From contig UQLL01000017.1 in the NCBI GenBank assembly GCA_900541835.1, positions 1 through 52,822 on the forward strand: a stretch of DNA of 52,822 nt, in the 5' to 3' direction. Source of the DNA: an uncultured Porphyromonadaceae bacterium (GTDB taxonomy: Bacteria; Bacteroidota; Bacteroidia; Bacteroidales; Muribaculaceae). The position numbers and the translations under genes were made by a program. A model generated the notes under the pieces. The model did no database searches and was not told the DNA's origin. It worked only from the letters and a program-made list of their open reading frames with translations. Positions 7,704 to 15,189 of the stretch are shown one piece after another (position 1 is the first letter of the stretch; every line of letters begins with the position of its first letter).

Positions 7704-9254
7704 ATGAATATGAAACGATTCTTACTGCTATCACTGCTTTTCGGTCTGTTGCCGGGCCTGGCGTCCGCTGCATGGACGCACGGGCCTGGCGTCCGCACAC
7801 CGCACACACTGCTCGACGCGCTCTCCGCCGACGAGGCTCCCGGACGCACGGGCCTGGCGTCCCTGCAACCGCGCACCGACACCGGCGACTCGCTGCTCCT
7901 GGTAGGCAGCGTCATCTCGACGGGCAACACCTCCATCCGCCCCATGGGCCTCTACTCCTTCACCGAGAGAGGCACCTTCACCACCCTGTTCAAGGGTCTC
8001 CGCTCCACCGGCGGAGGCACCCTGGCACGCGACCTCTTCCACTCCGTCATGTACACCAGCCCCGTGCCGGGCGTCTTCTCCACGACGTGGATGAAGATCA
8101 GCCCCGCCACGTGGAAGCGCACCGGCGGCGCCAACCTCTCCATCGCCGACATCGCCGCCACGGACATGGCCTACGACCCCACCACCGACAACGTCTACGG
8201 CTGCTACTATAACACCGCCGGCACCGGCTACGTCTTCGGCTACGCCGACTTCGAGCTGGCCCGGCGCACCGTCATCCGCGAGCTGGAGCAACCCTGGTTC
8301 GGCGTGATGTGCACCGCCTCCGGGCAGGTCTACGCCATCGACGCCGCCGGCGACCTGCTGCGCGTCGACAAGGCCACCGGCGCCACCACCCGCGTCGGCG
8401 CCACCGGCCTGGCACCGTACTACATGACCTCCGGCACCATCGACCCCGTCACCGGCCGCTGCTTCTTCACCGTCAGCACCTCCAGCCATAGCTCCGCCCT
8501 GTGCGAGATCAACCTCCAGACGGGCCTGGCCACGAAGATCTTCGACTTCCCCTACAACGAGGAGGTGACGGCGCTGTCGGTGATACGCGACGCCGCCACT
8601 CCCGCCGCCCCCGCCCCCGCCTCCGCACTCAAGGCCACCTTCGCCGACGGCTCCCTGTCGGGCACCGTCTCCTTCGCCGTGCCCGCCACCCTCAGCGACG
8701 GCACCATCGCCTCCGGGCCCGTCACCTACCGCCTGGTGGTCGACGGCCGCATATACGCCGAAGCGCAGACCACCTACGGCTCGTCCGTCGAGGTGCCCGT
8801 CACCGCCCCGGCCACGGGAAAGACACGCTTCACCGTGCTGCTGGCCAACGACGCCGGCCTGTCCGTACCCGCCCGCACCTGGCTCTTCACCGGCAACGGC
8901 ACCCCGCGCGTACCCGCCCCCGCGCTGACTTACGAGGACGGCGTATGCAAGGTGACCTGGAAGGCCGTCACCACCACCCTCGACGGTGGCTTCTTCTCCA
9001 CGGCGGAGCTTTACTACCGCGTCACCCGCCTGGGCGACGGCAAGGTCCTGGCCGACTCCGTCCGGGGCCTCGAGTACGCCGACACCCTCGGCGTGAGCGA
9101 CCGCCTGAGCAAGCACCAGTACGCCGTCCAGGCCCACTTCCGGGGCAATTTCTCCAATCCCGGCAAGACGACCGCCGTCGTCTCCGGCAGCATCGTCGCC
9201 CCCCCTTCTCCGACAACTTCGACAACAAGGCATTCAACGCCCACTACACCGTAA
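7704..9254 (+). CDS. Secreted adhesin-like protein, 5' fragment (frameshifted gene)
   Basis: N-terminal half of a large exported protein. Starting at MNMKRFLLL, a signal peptide of about 22 residues ends near LASAAW. A repeat-like region (about residues 60-290) has YGCYYNTAGTGYVFGYA and VYAIDAAGDLLRVDK segments, like beta-propeller blades. A fibronectin type III-like region follows (about 290-480). The frame closes at 9254 after a run of seven C (9199-9205). The -1 frame from that run continues with clearly coding sequence for another 2.9 kb, so this is one gene read in two frames. The join would give about 1459 residues. The region after the signal peptide holds two copies of a palindromic repeat in different frames. 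Confidence 0.75.
   Translation: MNMKRFLLLSLLFGLLPGLASAAWTHGPGVRTPHTLLDALSADEAPGRTGLASLQPRTDTGDSLLLVGSVISTGNTSIRPMGLYSFTERGTFTTLFKGLRSTGGGTLARDLFHSVMYTSPVPGVFSTTWMKISPATWKRTGGANLSIADIAATDMAYDPTTDNVYGCYYNTAGTGYVFGYADFELARRTVIRELEQPWFGVMCTASGQVYAIDAAGDLLRVDKATGATTRVGATGLAPYYMTSGTIDPVTGRCFFTVSTSSHSSALCEINLQTGLATKIFDFPYNEEVTALSVIRDAATPAAPAPASALKATFADGSLSGTVSFAVPATLSDGTIASGPVTYRLVVDGRIYAEAQTTYGSSVEVPVTAPATGKTRFTVLLANDAGLSVPARTWLFTGNGTPRVPAPALTYEDGVCKVTWKAVTTTLDGGFFSTAELYYRVTRLGDGKVLADSVRGLEYADTLGVSDRLSKHQYAVQAHFRGNFSNPGKTTAVVSGSIVAPPSPTTSTTRHSTPTTP
7774..7862. repeat. Palindromic repeat copies inside coding sequence
   Basis: The same 21-nt unit (GGACGCAC…GGCGTCC) occurs at 7774-7794 and 7842-7862, 68 nt apart and therefore in different frames. 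The first copy reads THGPGV and the second GRTGLAS. A partial copy GGGCCTGGCGTCC is at 7754-7766. The unit differs at only three positions from the intergenic palindrome at 26584-26604. Confidence 0.75.
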
Positions 9255-12082
9255 TCGACGCCAACGGCGACGGTAAGTCGTGGATACAGCGCTCCAGCAC
9301 CACCGGCGGCTTCGGCTGCTCCGGCATGGCCGACACGGCCATGGACGACTGGTTCCTCACCCCGCCCGTGCGCCTGCGAGCCGGCCACATCTACCGCCTG
9401 CGCGTGGTCGCCGGCGCCGGTTACGCCTCCAAGTCCCCCGAGCGCTTCGAGGTGAAGTGGGGCAAGGAACCCACCGTGGCCGCCATGACATCCACGCTCA
9501 TCCCCGCCACCGACCTCACAGTCAGCGAGGACAGGACCTACACCGCCTGGATGCGTCCCGACGCGGACGGACTCTACCACGTGGGCGTGCACGGCATCTC
9601 CGACCCAGGCTCATTCCGCCTGGACGTCAACGACATAGCCATCGACGGCGCCGTGAGCGTGCAGGCTCCCGCCGAGCCCACCGCCTTCGCCGTCACCCCC
9701 GACGCCGACGGCAACCCCGCCGCCACTTTCACATTCAACGCTCCCGAAAAGGCCATCGACGGCTCCGCGCTCACCGCCATCAGCTCCGTGACGGTGGAGA
9801 GCGAGGGACGCACCGTCGCCACCTTCGCCGACGTGCGGCCCGGCGCCCGCCTCACCTTCTCCGACTCCGCCGACAAGCCGGGAGTGCACAGCTACACCAT
9901 CACCGCCAGCAACGCCTTCGGCGCCGGACAGCCCCTCGAGACATCGGCCTTCCTGGGCATCAACACCCCCGCCGACGTGAGCGACCTGAGCTTCACCGAG
10001 AGCGCTTCCAACCCCGGCACCGTCACCCTGAGCTGGACCGCCCCGACCGTCGACCGCGACGGCAACGCCATGAACCCCGACCTGGTGACCTACACCGTGG
10101 CCCAGCTCAAGACCTCGGGCGACGTGGTAGTGGCCGAGGGCCTGAAGCAGTGCACCTACACCTACCAGGCCGTCGCCCCCGGCGCCGACCAGGAGTTCCT
10201 GGCCTACGCCGTCTACGCCGTCAGCAAGGGGGGCCGCTCCCCCGGCAAAGGCACCGGGACCCTCAGCGTCGGCACCCCCTACGCCAATCCCTACCGCGAG
10301 TCGTGCGCCGGCGGCACCATCGCCCACAACCTCGGCATCAACCGCTTCGTCGGCTCCGGCGCCCAGTGGCTGGTGGCCGGCGCCACCACATTCACCGACA
10401 CCCATGCCGCGGACGGCGACGACGGATTCCTGGTGTACAAGGGAGTCAACCAGCTCGACTCGGCACGTATCTACACCGGCAAGATCGCCCTCGACGCCAC
10501 CTCCCCCTCGGCCGTCACCTTCTTCACCTACAACATCGCCGACCAGGACCGGGACATCAACACGCTCACCGTCGAGGTCAACGACGGCACCGGCTGGAAG
10601 GCCGTACGCTCCGGCACCGTCGACGCGCTGTGCGGGGGCCGTGCAGGCTGGCAGCGCGTGGAAGTGGACCTCGACGCCTACCGGGGCAAGACCGTGCAGG
10701 TGGCTTTCACCGCCTGCATACACCTCTACGCCTTCGTGTTCGTCGACGCCGTGCGCGTAGGCACCATCGCCGACCGCAACCTCGCCCTGCAGACCCTCGA
10801 GGTGCCCGCCGAGAGCCGTCCCGGACAGCCCGTGGCCTGCAAGGCGACCGTAGGCAACGAGGGACGCACCCCTGCCGACTCCTACACAGTGAAACTGCTT
10901 CGCGGCGACAAGGTGGTGGCCGTGGCGCAGAGCGACACCACCCTCCTACCCGGACTCAAGCAGGTATACGAGCTCGCCGACACGCTGACGGTGCTCGACG
11001 ACGAGCGCGTCACCTACCGCGCCGAAGTGGAATGGTCCGGCGACCAGCTCGTCCGCGACAATGTCAGCGCCCCCGCCGTGACGATGCTCTCCCTGCCCGT
11101 ATGGCCCGCCCCGCAGGCCCTCACCGGCGCCGAGTCGGGCAGCTCCGTGCGCCTCGACTGGCAGGCCCCGGACCTCGAGGGGGGCGCCGCCGTCACCGAG
11201 ACCTTCGAGTCGTACCCCGCCTACGCCAACTCCGGGCTCGGCGACTGGACACTCATCGACGGCGACCAGGGACAGATCGGAGCCATCCAGAACACCGCCA
11301 TCCCCGGCATCGACCAGGGCAGCCGGCAGTCGTGGTTCGTGCTCACCTCCCTGCTCAGGCCCGACAGCCGCTTCTTCGCCGCACACTCCGGCAACCAGTA
11401 CCTTAGCAACATGTACGTCTACCGCGACGGCCAGGCCGTGCCCTGCGACGACTGGCTGATCTCCCCGCGCCTGAGCGGCAAGGAGCAGACGATCTCCTTC
11501 TGGGCCAAGTCCTACAATGCCAAGTACCCGGAGACGTTCAGGCTCATGGTATCCTCTGCCGACAAGAACACCGCCTCCTTCACCGAGCTGGCATCTCGCT
11601 CCGAGATCTCCGACGAATGGACCGAGTTCACGTTCACCCTTCCGGCCGGCACGCAGTACTTCGCCATACGGTGCGTCAGCTTCGACCGCATGATGATGTT
11701 CGTGGATGACGTGACGTACCAGCCGGCCTCCGGCGAGGGGCTTCAGCTGCTGGGCTACAACGTCTACCGCGACGGCGCACGGGTGAACACGGAGGCGGTG
11801 ACGGCCCCGACCTACCTGGACCGCAAGATGCGCCAGGGGAGCTACCGCTACCGCGTCAGCGCCCTCTACACCCTGGGCGAGTCGCGCCCGACCGCCGAAA
11901 TCAGCGTCACCCACACCTCCGTGGAGAGCCTGGACGACGACACCGCCGAGGTTGTCGCCGAGAGCTGGTACACCATTGACGGCCTGAAGGTGGCACGCCC
12001 CGCCGCACGCGACGGACAGCTGTACGTGGTGATGCGCCGCTACGCCGACGGCAGCGCCCGCACCTTCCGCATCCGCAACTGA
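9200..12082 (+). CDS. Secreted adhesin-like protein, 3' fragment with C-terminal sorting-like motif
   Basis: Continuation of the same gene in the -1 frame. It begins with a choice-of-anchor J / cleaved-adhesin type domain (FSDNFDNKAF, then MDDWFLTPPVRL). Fibronectin type III-like units follow, then a second lectin-like segment (about 10300-10760). A further clear anchor-J domain has ETFESYPAY, DDWLISPRL, TISFWAKSY and FVDDVTY (about 11200-11730). The protein ends in WYTIDGL, RPAARDG and YVVMRRYADG, a motif shared with both GLUG giants and resembling a sorting domain for type IX secretion. No independent start is evident at the 5' end, which argues for a single disrupted or slippage-dependent gene. 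A strong terminator follows. Confidence 0.75.
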   Translation, partial: PPFSDNFDNKAFNAHYTVIDANGDGKSWIQRSSTTGGFGCSGMADTAMDDWFLTPPVRLRAGHIYRLRVVAGAGYASKSPERFEVKWGKEPTVAAMTSTLIPATDLTVSEDRTYTAWMRPDADGLYHVGVHGISDPGSFRLDVNDIAIDGAVSVQAPAEPTAFAVTPDADGNPAATFTFNAPEKAIDGSALTAISSVTVESEGRTVATFADVRPGARLTFSDSADKPGVHSYTITASNAFGAGQPLETSAFLGINTPADVSDLSFTESASNPGTVTLSWTAPTVDRDGNAMNPDLVTYTVAQLKTSGDVVVAEGLKQCTYTYQAVAPGADQEFLAYAVYAVSKGGRSPGKGTGTLSVGTPYANPYRESCAGGTIAHNLGINRFVGSGAQWLVAGATTFTDTHAADGDDGFLVYKGVNQLDSARIYTGKIALDATSPSAVTFFTYNIADQDRDINTLTVEVNDGTGWKAVRSGTVDALCGGRAGWQRVEVDLDAYRGKTVQVAFTACIHLYAFVFVDAVRVGTIADRNLALQTLEVPAESRPGQPVACKATVGNEGRTPADSYTVKLLRGDKVVAVAQSDTTLLPGLKQVYELADTLTVLDDERVTYRAEVEWSGDQLVRDNVSAPAVTMLSLPVWPAPQALTGAESGSSVRLDWQAPDLEGGAAVTETFESYPAYANSGLGDWTLIDGDQGQIGAIQNTAIPGIDQGSRQSWFVLTSLLRPDSRFFAAHSGNQYLSNMYVYRDGQAVPCDDWLISPRLSGKEQTISFWAKSYNAKYPETFRLMVSSADKNTASFTELASRSEISDEWTEFTFTLPAGTQYFAIRCVSFDRMMMFVDDVTYQPASGEGLQLLGYNVYRDGARVNTEAVTAPTYLDRKMRQGSYRYRVSALYTLGESRPTAEISVTHTSVESLDDDTAEVVAESWYTIDGLKVARPAARDGQLYVVMRRYADGSARTFRIRN

Positions 12083-12104
12083 CACCCACAGTCATGGACA
12101 GAGA

Positions 12105-12134
12105 GGGGCGCGACCGTTTGGCCGCGCCCCTTTT
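12105..12134 (+). terminator. Rho-independent terminator after the adhesin gene
   Basis: GGGGCGCG pairs with CGCGCCCC across a 10-nt loop (12105-12130) and is followed by TTTT and then CTG. It lies between convergent genes. Confidence 0.75.
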
Positions 12135-12162
12135 CTGTCGGACCTGTCGGGCAGCCCGTGCG

Positions 12163-12999
12163 TCACCGGGCGTATACCATGTCGCGGATGGCCCGGGCGG
12201 CGGCGCGGGGCGCGGGGCAGGCGTCGAGGTGCGCGGCGGCGGAGACCGGGGGCAGGAAGGTGATGCGGAAGGTGCGGCCGCGGGCGGCGCAGAGCTCGGC
12301 GGGAAGGAAGGCCTGCTCCAGGTTGACGGGGATGCGGAGCCGCTTGCGCCAGCGGGCCAGGCGGTAGAAGCGCATACGGTTGCGGGCCTCGAAGCGCACA
12401 GGCACGATGGTGCGGCCCGTGGAGGCGGCCATGGCCAGGAAGGTCTTCTTCCACTCCAGGTCGCGGATGCCCTCCGGCCCCAGGCGGCTCACCAGCCCGG
12501 CGGGGAAGATGATGACGTGTCCGTCGCCCTCAAAGGCACGTTGCAGGCCGGAGGCACGCTCGCGCCCCTGCCGGCCATACTTGTTGATGGGCGTGAAGAC
12601 ACCCTGCAGCGGCCGCACGTGCATGAGCATGTCGTTGACGGGGAAGATGATGTTCTCGTCGCCGTAGCGCTCCCCCAGCAGGGCTATCAGGGTGATGCCG
12701 TCCAGACCCCCGAGGGGGTGGTTGGAGGCGAATACAAGACGCCCGGTGTCGGGGATATTCTCGATGCCGCTCACCTGAACGTCTATGTCGAGTTCGCGCA
12801 GTATGCGGCGCGAGAAATCGCTTCCGGCGCCGGGGAATGCGACGCGCAGCAGGCGGTTGAGCTCGTCCTGGCGCACTATGCGCGCCAGCAGACGGGCCAC
12901 GAAGCCGGGGATTCCCGGCGCCCGCTTGCGCAGGATTCCCGCCACGTCGAGCTGCAGCGGCGCGGACTGCGTCTCGCGGTATCGAAGGGTGTCACTCAC
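12163..12999 (-). CDS. Lysophospholipid acyltransferase family protein (PlsC-like)
   Basis: Predicted to move an acyl chain onto a lysophospholipid or related acceptor at the membrane. The 278-residue product has the acyltransferase motif in the form SNHPLGGLDG (NHxxxxD replaced by NHPLGGLD), and a FPAGLVSRLG segment where PlsC proteins have the glycine/proline-rich FPEGTRS motif. This form is common in hemolysin- or ornithine-lipid-type acyltransferases, so phosphatidic-acid synthesis is not certain. I chose the GTG at 12999, which overlaps the galM stop by 8 nt (GTGAGTGA) and so suggests translational coupling. An open frame further upstream is the antisense shadow of galM. It is the last gene of the galactose operon. 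Confidence 0.85.
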   Translation of the reverse strand: MSDTLRYRETQSAPLQLDVAGILRKRAPGIPGFVARLLARIVRQDELNRLLRVAFPGAGSDFSRRILRELDIDVQVSGIENIPDTGRLVFASNHPLGGLDGITLIALLGERYGDENIIFPVNDMLMHVRPLQGVFTPINKYGRQGRERASGLQRAFEGDGHVIIFPAGLVSRLGPEGIRDLEWKKTFLAMAASTGRTIVPVRFEARNRMRFYRLARWRKRLRIPVNLEQAFLPAELCAARGRTFRITFLPPVSAAAHLDACPAPRAAARAIRDMVYAR

Positions 13000-14035
13000 A
13001 GCTGAAGGTGAAGCGGATGTGCTGGTCGTATGGCTGGCCCGGGCGGAGGGTCTGGTCGGGGAAGCCGGGGTGGTTGGGGGCGTCGGGGAAGCCCTGGCAC
13101 TCAATGGCCACGCCGTCGTAGTCGTGATAGCGGTAGCCGTCGGGGCCGGCGGGCGAGCCGTCGAGCCAGTTGCCGGTGTATACCTGCACGCCGGGCTGCG
13201 TAGTGGCCACGCGAAGGGTGCGGCCGGAGGCGGGGTCGTGGAGCGTGGCGGCGGGCGTGAGGAAGTTGCGCCGCCAGCCGTCGAGCACCCAGCAGTTGTC
13301 ATAACCCTTGCCATGTTCCAAGGCCGGGAAGTCGGCGCGGATGTCGCGTCCCAGCGTCTTTGTAGAGGAAAAGTCCATGGGAGTTCCGGCCACCGGAGCA
13401 GGCTCGCCGACGGGAATGAGGGTCTCGTCGGTAGGAAGCCAGCGCGAAGCGTTCAGCCTCAGCTCCTGGTCCAGAACACTGCCCGACTGAGCGCCGCGCA
13501 GGTTCCAGTAGCAGTGGTTGGTGAGGTTGACGACGGTATCTTTATCCGTGACGGCGCGCAGATAGAGGTCGAGGATGTCATTCTCGGACCAGATATAGTC
13601 GGCGGTGACGCGCAGCTGACCGGGATAACCCTCCTCGCCGTCGGCGCTGACGTAGGTGAAGCGCACGCCGTTGGGGAGCTCGCGGCACTCCCACAGGCGG
13701 TTCTGGAAGCCGGTCGGGCCGCCGTGCAGATGGTTCGGGCCATTGTTTACGGCCAAGTGATACTCCTTGTCGCCCAGGCGGAAAATGCCTTTGGCGATGC
13801 GGTTGGCATAGCGGCCCGGAATCTTGCCCATGCAGGGGCCATCCTCGAAGTAAGAGGCATCGTCGGCATAGTTAAGGGCCACATTCTCGATATTGCCCTC
13901 GCGGTCGGCAACGCCTAAGCCGGTGATTCCGGCGCCGAGCGAGGAGAGCTCCACCCATGCGCCGTGGTCATTGGTAAGGCGGATTATGGTGGCGTCGCCC
14001 AACGGGGTGGGCGCGGTTTTCCTGACTGTGAGCAT
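12992..14035 (-). CDS. galM: Aldose 1-epimerase (galactose mutarotase)
   Basis: Interconverts alpha and beta anomers of galactose so that galactokinase can act on the alpha form. The 347-residue product shows the family motifs GRYANRI, NNGPNHLHGG (with the catalytic histidine), LTNHCYWNL and, near the C-terminus, the glutamate in VAIECQGFPDAPN. No signal peptide is visible, so it is cytoplasmic. It starts 3 nt after the galK stop and overlaps the acyltransferase start, which fits one polycistronic message. Confidence 0.96.
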   Translation of the reverse strand: MLTVRKTAPTPLGDATIIRLTNDHGAWVELSSLGAGITGLGVADREGNIENVALNYADDASYFEDGPCMGKIPGRYANRIAKGIFRLGDKEYHLAVNNGPNHLHGGPTGFQNRLWECRELPNGVRFTYVSADGEEGYPGQLRVTADYIWSENDILDLYLRAVTDKDTVVNLTNHCYWNLRGAQSGSVLDQELRLNASRWLPTDETLIPVGEPAPVAGTPMDFSSTKTLGRDIRADFPALEHGKGYDNCWVLDGWRRNFLTPAATLHDPASGRTLRVATTQPGVQVYTGNWLDGSPAGPDGYRYHDYDGVAIECQGFPDAPNHPGFPDQTLRPGQPYDQHIRFTFSCE

Positions 14036-14038
14036 GGC

Positions 14039-15178
14039 TTATTCTACTTTTCGGGCGCCGTCGCTGATGATTACGTCGTAGACCTTCGGCTCGTGGCCAT
14101 ACTTGGCCTTGAAGGCGGAAACGGCGTTGGCGATAAACTTATCGTGCAGTTCGTCGGGCACCAGGTTGATGGTGCAGCCGCCGAAGCCGCCGCCCATGAT
14201 GCGGGAGCCGGTGACGCCGTTTTCGCGGGCGATGTCGACCAGGGTGTCGAGCTCCTCGCAGCTGACCTCGTAATCGTGGCTCAGTCCCTCGTGTGTCTCG
14301 TACATCTTGCGGCCCACGGTGTCGTAGTCGCCGCGCTGCAGGGCGTCGCAGACTGCCAACACGCGCTCCTTCTCCTCGATGACATACTTGGCGCGCATAT
14401 AATCCTCGGCGGTGATGTCGGACTTGACGGCGTTCAGGGCCTCCATGTCGGCGTCGCGCAGGGTGGCGATGCCCAGGCGTTTGGCCACGCGCTCGCAGCT
14501 CTCGCGCCTCTTGTTGTAGGGGCTGTCCTTGAGCTCATGCTTTACGCGGCTGTCGACCAGCACCAGGCGGTGATGCTCCGGAGCGAAGGGGAAGTACTCG
14601 TATTCCATTGAGCGGCAGTCGAGGCGCATGAGGTTGCCTTTGCGGCCGAAGACGCTGGCGAACTGGTCCATGATGCCGCAGTTGACGCCGCAATAGTTAT
14701 GCTCGGTGCTCTGACCGATGCGGGCGAGTTCGAAGTGGTCGATGGCGTTGTCGTTGAACATATCGTTGAGCGCGAAGGCGAAGCAGCTCTCCAGGGCGGC
14801 CGAGGAGCTGAGGCCTGCGCCGAGGGGCACGTTGCCGCCGAAGACGGCGTCGAAGCCGTGGACGGTACCGCCGCGCTTGATGATTTCGCGGCATACGCCG
14901 AATATGTAGCGGGCCCACGACTGCTCGGGGGCGTCGGCCTCGTTGAGCCCGAACTCGGCGCTCTGCTTAAGGTCAATGCTGTAGACGCGCACGCGGTCGG
15001 TGCCATTGGCGCGCAGCTCGGCCATGATGACCTTGTCGATGGCGCCGGGGAACACGAAGCCGCCGTTGTAGTCGGTGTGTTCGCCTATGAGGTTGATGCG
15101 GCCGGCGGAGGCGTAGACGGTGCCCTGCTCGCCGAAGCGCTCGAAGAATTCTTTGCGGATTTTGGCTTTCAGATCCAT
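14039..15178 (-). CDS. galK: Galactokinase
   Basis: Phosphorylates galactose to galactose 1-phosphate with ATP, the first committed step of the Leloir pathway. The 379-residue GHMP kinase has the galactokinase signature GRINLIGEHTDYNGG, the ATP-binding GHMP motif GAGLSSSAAL, the catalytic region GVNCGIMDQF, and the C-terminal motif GSRIMGGGFGGCT. It lies 11 nt downstream of the GH2 gene and 3 nt upstream of galM. No galT or galE is present in the window, so the next step must be encoded elsewhere. Confidence 0.97.
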   Translation of the reverse strand: MDLKAKIRKEFFERFGEQGTVYASAGRINLIGEHTDYNGGFVFPGAIDKVIMAELRANGTDRVRVYSIDLKQSAEFGLNEADAPEQSWARYIFGVCREIIKRGGTVHGFDAVFGGNVPLGAGLSSSAALESCFAFALNDMFNDNAIDHFELARIGQSTEHNYCGVNCGIMDQFASVFGRKGNLMRLDCRSMEYEYFPFAPEHHRLVLVDSRVKHELKDSPYNKRRESCERVAKRLGIATLRDADMEALNAVKSDITAEDYMRAKYVIEEKERVLAVCDALQRGDYDTVGRKMYETHEGLSHDYEVSCEELDTLVDIARENGVTGSRIMGGGFGGCTINLVPDELHDKFIANAVSAFKAKYGHEPKVYDVIISDGARKVE

Positions 15179-15189
15179 TATATGTTCAG

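Noticed and set aside
9199..9205. A confident claim of programmed frameshifting at the C7 run
   Set aside because: A slippery site is present but no downstream stimulatory structure was established; error, mutation or phase variation are equally possible.
9280..11406. A plus-strand frame inside the adhesin region in a third frame
   Set aside because: Composition is arginine/histidine/proline-rich with no recognisable domains; the adhesin frame is clearly coding there.
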